Shown piece by piece: positions 39,326 to 46,681 of a DNA stretch of 64,000 nucleotides (positions are counted from its first letter, which is position 1; each line of letters opens with the position of its first letter). The position numbers and the translations under genes were made by a program. Source of the stretch: Colwellia polaris. Lineage in GTDB: Bacteria; Pseudomonadota; Gammaproteobacteria; Enterobacterales; Alteromonadaceae. The notes beneath the pieces were generated by a model that saw only the letters and a program-made list of their open reading frames with translations, ran no database searches and had not been told where the DNA came from. The stretch lies in contig NZ_NBOE01000013.1 in NCBI RefSeq assembly GCF_002104515.1, forward strand, positions 62,001 through 126,000, read 5' to 3'.

Positions 39326-40212
39326 GCATCGTCCGTCACTGGAATATCTGAAATGTTTCTAGCGTAATCTAAATAAAATATTGCATCAGCAGATTGAGAG
39401 ATCGTATTGCAGGCTTGTACACTAAGCCTTTGAAAATATTGTGTGAAATTTAAAATACCAGCTGACTTCATTATTTTAGAGTTAGACAAGCCCTGATTTT
39501 TAGCCTTTAATTTTTCTTCTTGCTCTAAACGCCATTTGTAGACACAGTCAAATGAAGGCGCTTGCAGTGCTAGCCAAAAATCCATTGTTTTATATAGAGG
39601 TTGGTAGTGTTGTTGTAGTTGTTGGTTAACATAATTACGCCAGTCTCCGTTGCTGTCGTGTTTAAGTTCTAGTTCATTAACCGGTGAACTGAGTTGTTCT
39701 GCTGTTTGCGGCTTTACACCCCAACACCAGCCTTCCAACAATATAATGTCTATCGGTTTTTCAATAACTTGCCATTGTTCCTGAGGATACGGTTCATCAG
39801 TAGCTTTATTAAATCTGGGAATAGTAAAGCCAACTTCTTGCGCCTTTAATTTTACTAGCGTACTTTCTAGCATAGCCATGTCATGGGTGCCGGGAACGCC
39901 TCGTGTAGCGAGCAATGGATGAATGTCTCGCGCTAAAGCTTGACGTTTTTCGCCAGTATAATAAAAGTCGTCTAGCGACATTACCGCGATATTCAAGTTG
40001 TGGGTTTTTGTTAAATATTCTGCGATATAATCGGTGAGGGTTGACTTTCCGCTACCTTGACAGCCATTAATGCCGACAAAGTAGGCATGACTACTTTTGC
40101 TAAATTGGTTGAAAATTCGTTCTGCTAGAGGTTGGTAATAATCTTTCGCAGTTAGTCTAAATTTTTCAGGTAATTTATGTTGTTTAATAAAAGTAGAAAG
40201 CATAATTTTCAC
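39322..40212 (-). CDS. D-glycerate 3-kinase-like P-loop kinase
   Basis: 296 residues in the GLYK/TDA10 kinase family. P-loop GCQGSGKSTLTDYI near 48-61, then VMSLDDFYYTG, TRGVPGTHD, IPRFNKATDEPYP and LLEGWCWG, a series seen in plant and bacterial D-glycerate kinases. It would turn glycerate released by the phosphorylase into 3-phosphoglycerate, closing a cycle with the synthase. The start may be the GTG at 40212 or the ATG at 40203; neither has a clear ribosome-binding site. First gene of the operon. Confidence 0.85.
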   Translation of the reverse strand: MKIMLSTFIKQHKLPEKFRLTAKDYYQPLAERIFNQFSKSSHAYFVGINGCQGSGKSTLTDYIAEYLTKTHNLNIAVMSLDDFYYTGEKRQALARDIHPLLATRGVPGTHDMAMLESTLVKLKAQEVGFTIPRFNKATDEPYPQEQWQVIEKPIDIILLEGWCWGVKPQTAEQLSSPVNELELKHDSNGDWRNYVNQQLQQHYQPLYKTMDFWLALQAPSFDCVYKWRLEQEEKLKAKNQGLSNSKIMKSAGILNFTQYFQRLSVQACNTISQSADAIFYLDYARNISDIPVTDDA

Positions 40213-40495
40213 TGTGGCTCATTATTTATATCTTAATACTTTCAACTCTTATGCCAGTATATCTAGTTAATAACGTTTGCAGGTAATACGCTGTAAACTA
40301 AGAAGTATTTTTTAATTTTTTGTTTTTTAAGGAAAGGGTGGTACTCGTTAAACTGCACCAATGAAGCTAGTTGCTCTATTTTGGTGCAACTAATTTTTTG
40401 TAGAAGAGTGAGCGCTGTTGGCTGATGTTTCGCCAGTAGTTTATAAAAACTACTTCAGTGACTGCATTGAAAGTACTTTTATTTAAATTTTGCAT

Positions 40496-41368
40496 TCAAA
40501 TAATAAAATTGATGATCTTACTTTTAATAAACTTGCTGCGATTATTTTCTAATGTATGTCGGTTTTGACATAAATATAAGGTTTCATTTACTGAGTTTTC
40601 TAATGCGTGCACCTTTAGTGCTTGAGGGTTACCAAAAGCATTTACCGCATTTAAAGGTAATACTGTAAAGCCAATACCTCGGCTAACGGGCTCTAAGATC
40701 AAGCTAATTTGATTAGAAAAACCCCGATGTGAGAGTTGACTAATATGTTCAAATTGAGGGAAGTTTTTACTCAGCAAAAGCTGAGCATGATGTTGACCGT
40801 CAGGGTGGTTTATAAAACCAATTTTAGTCAGTTTTTCCCAACTTATACGACTAATATCATGTGACGTAACTAATACTAAAGGTTCATCAGTTACTTTTTG
40901 GCTAACAATATTCTCCGCTTTACTCAGCTCAGTAACCAAGCCAATATCAATTTTACGTTCAACTAAGTCCTGCGCTATATTTTTATTTGGCGCAAATTTA
41001 TAGTCTATAGATAATGTAGCGTGTTGTTGCTGAATATCGAGCATGTAAGGGTATAACGTTAAGCCAATGCTGCCAGGTGAAGCAATACTTACTGTTCCTG
41101 TATATTGGTCATCATATTTTATTGCCTTTTCAAGCTCGGCTGAGCGTTGTAATAAATTTTGGCCTTGTTGGTTTAATTTAATGCCGGCATCGGTGAGAGA
41201 AAAAGACTTACCTTCACGAATTAATAACGCTGTACCCAATTGCTGCTCTAATTTCTTTACTTGTTGGCTTACGCCAGATTGCGTCATATAAAGTAATTCA
41301 GCCGTTTTAGTGAAGTGACCCACTTCAACCAAGGTACAAAATGTTTTTAACCAAATCAGATTTATCAT
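40496..41368 (-). CDS. LysR-type regulator
   Basis: 290 residues: N-terminal winged helix (LIWLKTFCTLVEVGHFTKTA, LYMTQSGVSQQVKKLEQQLG) and an effector-binding domain (about 90-290) beginning VSIASPGSIGL. Divergent from a VOC-family gene, with 93 bases between starts and an inverted repeat of LysR-box type in the gap, so that gene is its probable target. Confidence 0.9.
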   Translation of the reverse strand: MINLIWLKTFCTLVEVGHFTKTAELLYMTQSGVSQQVKKLEQQLGTALLIREGKSFSLTDAGIKLNQQGQNLLQRSAELEKAIKYDDQYTGTVSIASPGSIGLTLYPYMLDIQQQHATLSIDYKFAPNKNIAQDLVERKIDIGLVTELSKAENIVSQKVTDEPLVLVTSHDISRISWEKLTKIGFINHPDGQHHAQLLLSKNFPQFEHISQLSHRGFSNQISLILEPVSRGIGFTVLPLNAVNAFGNPQALKVHALENSVNETLYLCQNRHTLENNRSKFIKSKIINFII

Positions 41369-41379
41369 AACGAAATGTA

Positions 41380-41400
41380 ATCATAATTATTATTAATGAT
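41380..41400. promoter_or_regulatory. Candidate LysR-type operator
   Basis: ATCAT-N11-ATGAT, inverted arms fitting the T-N11-A rule of LysR boxes, in the shared upstream region of the LysR gene and the VOC gene. The arms are AT-rich and short, so chance is possible. Confidence 0.35.
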
Positions 41401-41461
41401 AATTTTTAGTAATTTATATTGTTCTCTATACTTTGTCTATCAAATTAAAGAGGCAATTCGC

Positions 41462-41965
41462 ATGAATAAAGTATATCCAAGAACCTTTTCACACATAGGT
41501 ATTTCAGTACCAAGCGTAGAAAAGGCGGTTAAGTTTTACACTGAAGTTTTAGGTTGGTATTTAATTATGGAGCCTACCGAAGTTATTGAAGACGACAGTG
41601 CTATAGGTGTTATGTGCACTGATGTTTTTGGTGCCAATTGGGATAAATTTAAAATTGCGCATATGTCGACAGGTGATCGCATTGGTGTTGAGTTATTTGA
41701 GTTTAAAAATCAACAAAATCCAGAGAATAACTTTGAGTACTGGAAAACAGGTGTGTTTCACTTTTGTGTGCAGGACCCAAACCTTGAAGAATTAGTAGAG
41801 AAAATTGTTGCCGCGGGCGGTAAAAAACGTATGGCAGAGCCTCGTTACTATTACCCAGGAGAGAAGCCTTATCGTATGATTTATATGGAAGACCCTTTTG
41901 GTAATATTCTTGAAATCTATAGTCACAGTTATGAGTTAACGTATTCTCAAGGTGCTTATCAGTAA
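41462..41965 (+). CDS. VOC-family (glyoxalase/dioxygenase-fold) protein
   Basis: 167 residues from the ATG at 41462 (AAGAGGC upstream). N-terminal betaalphabeta unit FSHIGISVPSVEKAVKFYTE and a second unit ending YMEDPFGNILEIYSH carry the usual VOC metal-site positions (His in SHIG, Glu in GNILEI). Possible glyoxalase-like or extradiol-type enzyme, or resistance protein; the substrate is unknown. Divergent from a LysR regulator and followed by a terminator. Confidence 0.82.
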   Translation: MNKVYPRTFSHIGISVPSVEKAVKFYTEVLGWYLIMEPTEVIEDDSAIGVMCTDVFGANWDKFKIAHMSTGDRIGVELFEFKNQQNPENNFEYWKTGVFHFCVQDPNLEELVEKIVAAGGKKRMAEPRYYYPGEKPYRMIYMEDPFGNILEIYSHSYELTYSQGAYQ

Positions 41966-41989
41966 GTAGCCAAATAAAAACTCACGATA

Positions 41990-42038
41990 AATTACTTAGG
42001 ATGCTTACTTTAATGGTTGAGCGCCTAAGTAATTTTTT
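41990..42038 (+). terminator. Terminator after the VOC gene
   Basis: AATTACTTAGG (41990-42000) pairs perfectly with CCTAAGTAATT (42024-42034), loop 23 bases, followed by T-rich sequence. The gap continues to 42426 with no gene seen; it contains a weak TGAACT-N16-CGTATA pair at 42177-42204 (listed below). Confidence 0.7.
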
Positions 42039-42176
42039 CTAATCCATATAAATAACAGCGTTCAGGTTAGTTAATAATAAGCTTGTGGTTTATATCATGA
42101 CCTTCTCTATTAGAAAGCACCTACCTTCTATACTGAGTGCTACTACTCAACATTCACTATATTAAGTTATCAGTAT

Positions 42177-42204
42177 TGAACTTTATTATTCATTGAGCCG
42201 TATA
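42177..42204 (+). promoter_or_regulatory. Weak match to the ECF-sigma promoter pattern
   Basis: TGAACT, 16 bases, CGTATA; the first hexamer differs from TGATCT at one position. It would drive the DUF3081 and Trp-rich genes, but the leader would be about 215 bases long, so it may not be used. Confidence 0.25.
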
Positions 42205-42426
42205 TGTTTAATAATTATAAGGTACTCGTTATGCTATTGATTGAAATAAAAATAGTTTAGGGCTTAGTCGCTATTTATCAAAATGAAGGTAAAGTGGCCA
42301 ACACAGTAGCTAACTTTAGTGTCATAATATTTTTGTCACCTTTAAATAAGGCTGGCTTATGATGCAACCGGCGAATACACAACCTTTATCTACGTTATGT
42401 AGGGTTACTATAAGGATAATATACTA

Positions 42427-42690
42427 ATGAAAAACAATAACGTTGCTTTGAGCGACTTACTACAGGTATTTAATATAGTAACGACTCAAGGAAATAAAAT
42501 AGCAGGTAACTATGAATTTGAAGGTATTAAAGCTTGGCATGACTTTGACGGCTATACCTGCTTCTTAGGCTATAAAGATTTAACCTTAACGCTTTTGTTT
42601 CATGGCCGATATACCTTTGACTTTACAGAACAAGAAACCATGGATTTGTTCTTGGCTAAAATAAATAAATTATTAGTGTCAGCAGCATGA
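42427..42690 (+). CDS. DUF3081 protein
   Basis: 87 residues, cytoplasmic, with the family core EGIKAWHDFDGYTCFLGYKD and LTLLFHGRYTFDF. Function unknown. The TIGR02450-type Trp-rich gene starts within its stop codon region (ATGA overlap), indicating a two-gene unit. AAGGATAAT precedes the start. Confidence 0.8.
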   Translation: MKNNNVALSDLLQVFNIVTTQGNKIAGNYEFEGIKAWHDFDGYTCFLGYKDLTLTLLFHGRYTFDFTEQETMDLFLAKINKLLVSAA

Positions 42691-42902
42691 ACAGAGTTAA
42701 CCCGAAAGTATTAATCAATAGTAAATGGTCTAAACGGCATGTCGAAAACAAAGAAAAGCATTTTGTTATCACTAAAGTAGAGTTTGACGAAGATAAAAAT
42801 GTTATTGAATGTTTAATTACCGCAGTTATTAGTGGCAATGAATATGCAATTAATTGGCGTGATTTAAAGGACCCTAAATTTTGGCGTTTTGGTTGGCAAT
42901 AA
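42687..42902 (+). CDS. TIGR02450-type Trp-rich small protein
   Basis: 71 residues: NPKVLINSKWSKR near the N-terminus, KHFVITKVEFDED in the middle and INWRDLKDPKFWRFGWQ at the end, the pattern of the Trp-rich conserved family. Function unknown. It is commonly encoded beside photolyase-type genes, in line with the stress cluster that follows. Convergent with the DUF3429 gene. Confidence 0.82.
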   Translation: MNRVNPKVLINSKWSKRHVENKEKHFVITKVEFDEDKNVIECLITAVISGNEYAINWRDLKDPKFWRFGWQ

Positions 42903-42964
42903 GCTTTAAATAAACTGGTGCGACAATAGACGGTAAATTTAAATTGTTTCCATCATTACTGCCA

Positions 42965-43381
42965 TTAAATACACCAAATGACAAAAGCGATAATATGTAA
43001 TACAACGACCAAAGCTGTTAGATGCATTCGCAAATTTAAATACGGATGATTTTTTGGATCGCTATGATCAAAATGGTACTCACAAAGTAAAGCCAACAGA
43101 TAAACTTTCGCTAAAATAACCAAAGCAATATAATTAGGCAAAAATAGAGTAAGAAATGCCAGTAAACTAAATATATTACTTAGAATTTGTAGCTTAATAC
43201 TTGTCTTGTCATTAAGCTTGCGCCATAAAGTGCCGGCGATAAAGCTCAATATAATTGCACTATAAAATATAAATACTTTTACGGCAGGTATGTTTAAAAG
43301 CTCATCAATATATGCAGCAAAAGCGATTGTTAGTATAAAGGGTATCAAGCCTAAATAGCCTAAGTAATGTTTTGTACGCAT
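42965..43381 (-). CDS. DUF3429 membrane protein
   Basis: 138 residues with four or five membrane segments (about 6-24, 34-50, 63-82, 85-98, 118-136) and the family core FYSAIILSFIAGTLWRK. Function unknown. It has its own candidate ECF-sigma promoter (TGATCT-N16-CGTATA) in the region shared with the divergent DUF2878 gene, so it is probably a member of the photo-oxidative stress set. Confidence 0.8.
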   Translation of the reverse strand: MRTKHYLGYLGLIPFILTIAFAAYIDELLNIPAVKVFIFYSAIILSFIAGTLWRKLNDKTSIKLQILSNIFSLLAFLTLFLPNYIALVILAKVYLLALLCEYHFDHSDPKNHPYLNLRMHLTALVVVLHIIAFVIWCI

Positions 43382-43418
43382 TGAAAGCTCTTATCAAATT
43401 TTGATCATTAATACTTTA

Positions 43419-43446
43419 TATACGGCAAACCTTCGCACTTAGATCA
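43419..43446 (-). promoter_or_regulatory. Candidate ECF-sigma promoter of the DUF3429 gene
   Basis: Minus strand: TGATCT (43446-43441), 16 bases, CGTATA (43424-43419); a full match to the shared pattern with a leader of about 30 bases before the ATG at 43381. Confidence 0.6.
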
Positions 43447-43453
43447 TAAAAAC

Positions 43454-43481
43454 TAATCTAAAACTCATTTCGTTACGTATA
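43454..43481 (+). promoter_or_regulatory. Candidate ECF-sigma promoter of the DUF2878 operon
   Basis: Plus strand: TAATCT (43454-43459), 16 bases, CGTATA (43476-43481). One mismatch in the -35 element. It lies directly next to the divergent DUF3429 promoter, so both directions could fire together. Confidence 0.5.
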
Positions 43482-43500
43482 AGCCAATATAATATTATCA

Positions 43501-44037
43501 GTGGTAGTTGATATAGTGACGAGAATAAAACCTTCTACTTTATTGAACCTAATTGGATACAACATTGCTTGGTTTGGTTTGATTCTAATTGGCGATAACT
43601 TCATTCCTGTCGCCATAGCTTTGTTTGTAAGTCAGCTTTGGTTTTTTAAAGCGGCTAAAAACGAAATTCTGTTAATTTTATTGGTCGCTTTAGTAGGCAT
43701 TGGGCTAGATCTTACTTTAGTTTACTTTGGAGTTTTTATTTTTCCTGATACCGAATGGATCCCGTTATGGTTGCTCACCCTCTGGTTTGTTTTCGCTGGG
43801 ACTATTCGACATAGTTTAGCGTTTCTTGAAAACGCTAAACTATTACAACTTTTTGTCGGGGCTATTTTTGCCCCCTTAAGTTATATCGCAGGGGCCAAAT
43901 TATCGGTGGTTTATTTCGTACCGTCATTAGGTGTTACTTATTTCTTACTTGCCAGTGTATGGGCACCGTTAATGTTAGTTATTTTTTCGTTAAGTCGTTG
44001 GCTGCTAACTTTAGAGGAGAAAAGCAATGTTGGTTAA
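43501..44037 (+). CDS. DUF2878 membrane protein
   Basis: Up to 178 residues with five or six membrane segments from about residue 12 to 170; LLNLIGYNIAWFGLI, WFVFAGTIRHS and GAKLSVVYF agree with DUF2878. Starts with GTG; the in-frame GTG at 43516 is as likely, because the candidate promoter leaves almost no leader for 43501. It overlaps the next gene by 11 bases. First gene of DUF2878 - chalcone-isomerase-like - DUF3833. Confidence 0.75.
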   Translation: MVVDIVTRIKPSTLLNLIGYNIAWFGLILIGDNFIPVAIALFVSQLWFFKAAKNEILLILLVALVGIGLDLTLVYFGVFIFPDTEWIPLWLLTLWFVFAGTIRHSLAFLENAKLLQLFVGAIFAPLSYIAGAKLSVVYFVPSLGVTYFLLASVWAPLMLVIFSLSRWLLTLEEKSNVG

Positions 44038-44650
44038 TGCTAAAGCATTTAAAGCAATGTTCGTGATTATTTTATTGTGGCCATTACAAACTTTTGCTAA
44101 TAAAAGTAATGATTTAGTAAATGGTGCAAAGAATATTAATACTGAAATAAATTGCGCTGCGCTAGATCAGCCATTCATTAATCCAAATAACCTATCAGCA
44201 TACTTGGCAGAACAGCCTTTTATTTTATTAGGTAAAGCCAAGTTTTCAGTGTTGTTTTGGGATATATATGAAAGCGCCTTACTCACCACTGATGGTCAAA
44301 GACCGTTTGATGATACCTGCCAGCAATCGTTATTCGAGATTGAATATTTGCGCGATATCAGTAAAAAGGACTTATTAGATAATACCGTATCGCAATGGCA
44401 ACATTTATCATTTAAAGAAAGTGAATATGCGGTATTTTTACCTTTATTAGAGCGAATATGGTTAGACATAAATGCTGGTGATAGGCTATCAATGTTAACT
44501 CAAGAGAATAAAACGTTATTCTATTTAAATAGTAAATTCATTGGTGAAATTGACAGTGCAACGTTTGCTAAAACGTTTCTCAGTATTTGGATAGACGAAG
44601 GTACCAGTGAACCTAAGTTACGATTAAAACTACTAGGAGATAAAGCGTGA
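44027..44650 (+). CDS. Exported chalcone-isomerase-like protein
   Basis: 207 residues with a signal peptide (about 10-26, ending TFANK) and a chalcone-isomerase-like domain (FILLGKAKFSVLFWDIYESALL, then ISKKDLLDNTVSQW and FYLNSKFIGEIDSATFAKTFLSIW). Bacterial members bind fatty acids in the related FAP fold; the catalytic role is not shown. The C-terminal IWID matches the usual end of the family. The DUF3833 gene starts in a GTGA overlap. Confidence 0.8.
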   Translation: MLVNAKAFKAMFVIILLWPLQTFANKSNDLVNGAKNINTEINCAALDQPFINPNNLSAYLAEQPFILLGKAKFSVLFWDIYESALLTTDGQRPFDDTCQQSLFEIEYLRDISKKDLLDNTVSQWQHLSFKESEYAVFLPLLERIWLDINAGDRLSMLTQENKTLFYLNSKFIGEIDSATFAKTFLSIWIDEGTSEPKLRLKLLGDKA

Positions 44651-45207
44651 TTAAATATCTAAGTATGCCGATAATTATTGGCCTAACTTTCTTGATATCA
44701 AGTTGTACAGCACAGTTATCAGACTACAAAGCAACATCGCAGAGCTTAGATATAAAACAATACTTTACCGGAAAATCGATAGCTTGGGGGATGGTGCAAG
44801 ACTATAGTAATAAAGTTACGCGTCGTTTTTGTGTTGAGCTTGATGGTCAATGGCAAAATAATGAAGGAATATTAAAAGAAGTGTTTTATTTTGCTGATGG
44901 TGAAATTAGTTATCGGAATTGGCAGTTAACAAAGTTAGAGCAAGGTTTTTATCAAGGGCGTGCTGAAGATGTGGTTGGTGTAGCTAGGGGTCAGCAAGTG
45001 GGGCTTGCTTTTCAGTGGCAGTACAACTTGAACGTACCAGTAGATAACGATGTTATTGAACTTTCACTTGATGATTGGATGTATAAAATTGATGAACATC
45101 GTGTTTTTAATCGAACAAAAATGAAAAAATTTGGTGTAACCGTTGCAGAAATAACCTTGTTCTTTGATAAGCAAGCAGCGGTTAAGCGCTGTGAATTAAG
45201 TAATTAA
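44647..45207 (+). CDS. DUF3833 lipoprotein (GTG start)
   Basis: 186 residues: lipoprotein signal FLISSCTAQ, then KQYFTGKSIAWGMVQDYSNK, WQLTKLEQGFYQG and DWMYKIDEHRVFNRTKMKKFGV, the DUF3833 pattern, a lipocalin-like domain. Possibly a lipid-binding envelope protein. Last gene of its operon; a terminator lies about 115 bases downstream. Confidence 0.8.
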   Translation: MIKYLSMPIIIGLTFLISSCTAQLSDYKATSQSLDIKQYFTGKSIAWGMVQDYSNKVTRRFCVELDGQWQNNEGILKEVFYFADGEISYRNWQLTKLEQGFYQGRAEDVVGVARGQQVGLAFQWQYNLNVPVDNDVIELSLDDWMYKIDEHRVFNRTKMKKFGVTVAEITLFFDKQAAVKRCELSN

Positions 45208-45237
45208 CGCTTTAAATTAGCTTTGTTATAAATTATT

Positions 45238-45264
45238 TGATCTTTTTTAAATTTATGACGTATA
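45238..45264 (+). promoter_or_regulatory. Second, upstream ECF-sigma-like element before the LON-domain gene
   Basis: TGATCT, 15 bases, CGTATA. The spacer is one base shorter than in the other cases and a terminator hairpin lies between it and the gene, so the downstream element at 45344 is the better promoter. Confidence 0.3.
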
Positions 45265-45321
45265 ACTAAATTGTGTATAACTAATATACAAACAAATTTA
45301 TTCCCGCTGTGTAAATCCCTT

Positions 45322-45344
45322 GCCTCATTATGAGGCTTTTTTTT
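45322..45344 (+). terminator. Terminator of the DUF2878-DUF3833 operon
   Basis: GCCTCA, loop TTA, TGAGGC, then eight T (45337-45344). Its T-run runs directly into the TGATCG element of the next promoter. Confidence 0.8.
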
Positions 45345-45371
45345 GATCGTTTTTTAGCTTCTCTACGTATA
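45344..45371 (+). promoter_or_regulatory. Candidate ECF-sigma promoter of the LON-domain gene
   Basis: TGATCG (45344-45349), 16 bases, CGTATA (45366-45371). The leader to the start codon would be about 30 bases. Confidence 0.55.
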
Positions 45372-45409
45372 AAGAACATCTACTAACACAATTGAGTTAC
45401 TTAACGCCG

Positions 45410-45985
45410 ATGCCTACTATTAACTTACCTATTTTTCCGTTGCCGATATTTATATTGCCGCAAGGTATTACACGGCTGAGAATATTTGAAGCGCGTTATT
45501 TAAAAATGGTTTCGTTAGCAATGAAAAACCAAGGGTTTGTTATTTTAAGTAATGATAAAGATGATAAATCTAACGCCTCGCATGTGGGGAGTTGGGTTGA
45601 GATAATTAATTTTGAACAGAGTGGCGATGGTATTTTACTCATTGATGTTCATTGCAAGTGCCTTGTTGATATACAAAGTATTAGCCAAGATAGCATGAAG
45701 CTTCACCATGGCGATGTAGCCCCAATAGCGCACTGGTCTGAAGTGAATTTAGATGAAACTACCAGTGATTTATCCACTTCACTTAGTAAACTTTTTAGTG
45801 AAAACAATGAACTAAATGACTTATATCAAAAGCAATGCTTCACAAGTGGCGATTGGGTAGTTGCACGATGGATAGAGCTTATTCCATTAAAGTTATCTGA
45901 AAAAAAAATCTTCGTCGCTCAAGACTCATATAGCCAAGCCAAACAACTTTTACAGCGCATAATTTTAGCCGATGAATTAATTTAA
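45410..45985 (+). CDS. LON substrate-binding-domain protein
   Basis: 191 residues from the ATG at 45410 (an in-frame TTG at 45392 is the alternative). INLPIFPLPIFILPQGITRLRIFEARYLKM is a clear Lon N-terminal domain start; no ATPase or protease domain follows, as in stand-alone LON-domain proteins. Possibly a substrate-recognition or regulatory protein. It sits directly before the sigma-factor gene and has its own candidate ECF-sigma promoter. Confidence 0.85.
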   Translation: MPTINLPIFPLPIFILPQGITRLRIFEARYLKMVSLAMKNQGFVILSNDKDDKSNASHVGSWVEIINFEQSGDGILLIDVHCKCLVDIQSISQDSMKLHHGDVAPIAHWSEVNLDETTSDLSTSLSKLFSENNELNDLYQKQCFTSGDWVVARWIELIPLKLSEKKIFVAQDSYSQAKQLLQRIILADELI

Positions 45986-45994
45986 ATATTAAAG

Positions 45995-46022
45995 TGATCT
46001 CATGATGTTTGCACTGCGTATT
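45995..46022 (+). promoter_or_regulatory. Candidate autoregulated ECF-sigma promoter
   Basis: TGATCT (45995-46000), 16 bases, CGTATT (46017-46022), 32 bases before the sigma-factor start codon. Autoregulation of rpoE-chrR is known in Rhodobacter, where the -35 is also TGATC-like. Confidence 0.6.
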
Positions 46023-46054
46023 AATTGTCATAAGTAAAATAACGGGTAAGAACT

Positions 46055-46681
46055 ATGCAGTTATTGCATTCAGAGTTGCCAAGTCATAAAGCAAATGCTA
46101 CATCTAGTGATATGACTAATAAAATCGATCATCCCCAACTTTGTCAATGGCTTAAATTGATAGCTGACAATAGAGACAAGCAAGCATTTACTGAAGTGTT
46201 TAGCTTTTTCGCACCCAAAATTAAAGGTATTGCACAAGGTAAATTAAACAGCGAAGCGCTCGCCTCAGAAGTTGTGCAAGACACCATGACTAATGTATGG
46301 AGAAAAGCACACCTATTTGACGATAACAAAGGCGCGGCAACAACTTGGGTTTATACCATTATGCGTAATGTTACTTTTGATTTGTTACGTAAAATGAAAG
46401 CCAACAAAGAAGATACACTTAGTGATGATATATGGCCACTGGCTGAATCTGAACATACAGAAGACGACGTTTTTAGTGACCATATTCAAAGCCGTAACTT
46501 AAAAGGTATTATTGATACGCTGCCTGAAAATCAACAACAAGTGGTGAAAGGTTTTTACTTTTTGGAAATGTCACAAGAGCAGCTTGCTGTTCATTTGAAT
46601 TTACCACTAGGCACAATAAAATCTCGACTAAGGCTTGCGCTTGGTAAGCTGAAATTGAAATTAGGAGAAGATCATGATTAA
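46055..46681 (+). CDS. rpoE: ECF sigma factor, RpoE/ChrR type
   Basis: 208 residues with sigma region 2 (FFAPKIKGIAQGKL through TTWVYTIMRNVTFDLLRK) and region 4 (LPENQQQVVKGFYFLEMSQE, then LPLGTIKSRLRLALGKL). The downstream partner is a ChrR-type anti-sigma gene overlapping by eight bases, which places it in the ECF11-like group that answers to singlet oxygen and organic peroxides. It would direct the promoters listed here. The symbol is used in the Rhodobacter sense, not the enterobacterial sigma-E sense. Confidence 0.88.
   Translation: MQLLHSELPSHKANATSSDMTNKIDHPQLCQWLKLIADNRDKQAFTEVFSFFAPKIKGIAQGKLNSEALASEVVQDTMTNVWRKAHLFDDNKGAATTWVYTIMRNVTFDLLRKMKANKEDTLSDDIWPLAESEHTEDDVFSDHIQSRNLKGIIDTLPENQQQVVKGFYFLEMSQEQLAVHLNLPLGTIKSRLRLALGKLKLKLGEDHD

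Noticed and set aside
40354-40454. Two hairpins (TGCACCAA/TTGGTGCA and AGTAGTTT/AAACTACT) between the LysR gene and the glycerate kinase gene
   Set aside because: The first has a T-run only on the plus strand, where nothing is transcribed toward it; the second has none. They may mark the LysR 3' end but cannot be called terminators.
42177-42204. TGAACT-N16-CGTATA as a firm promoter of the DUF3081 unit
   Set aside because: Kept only as a weak candidate: one mismatch in the -35 and a leader above 200 bases.
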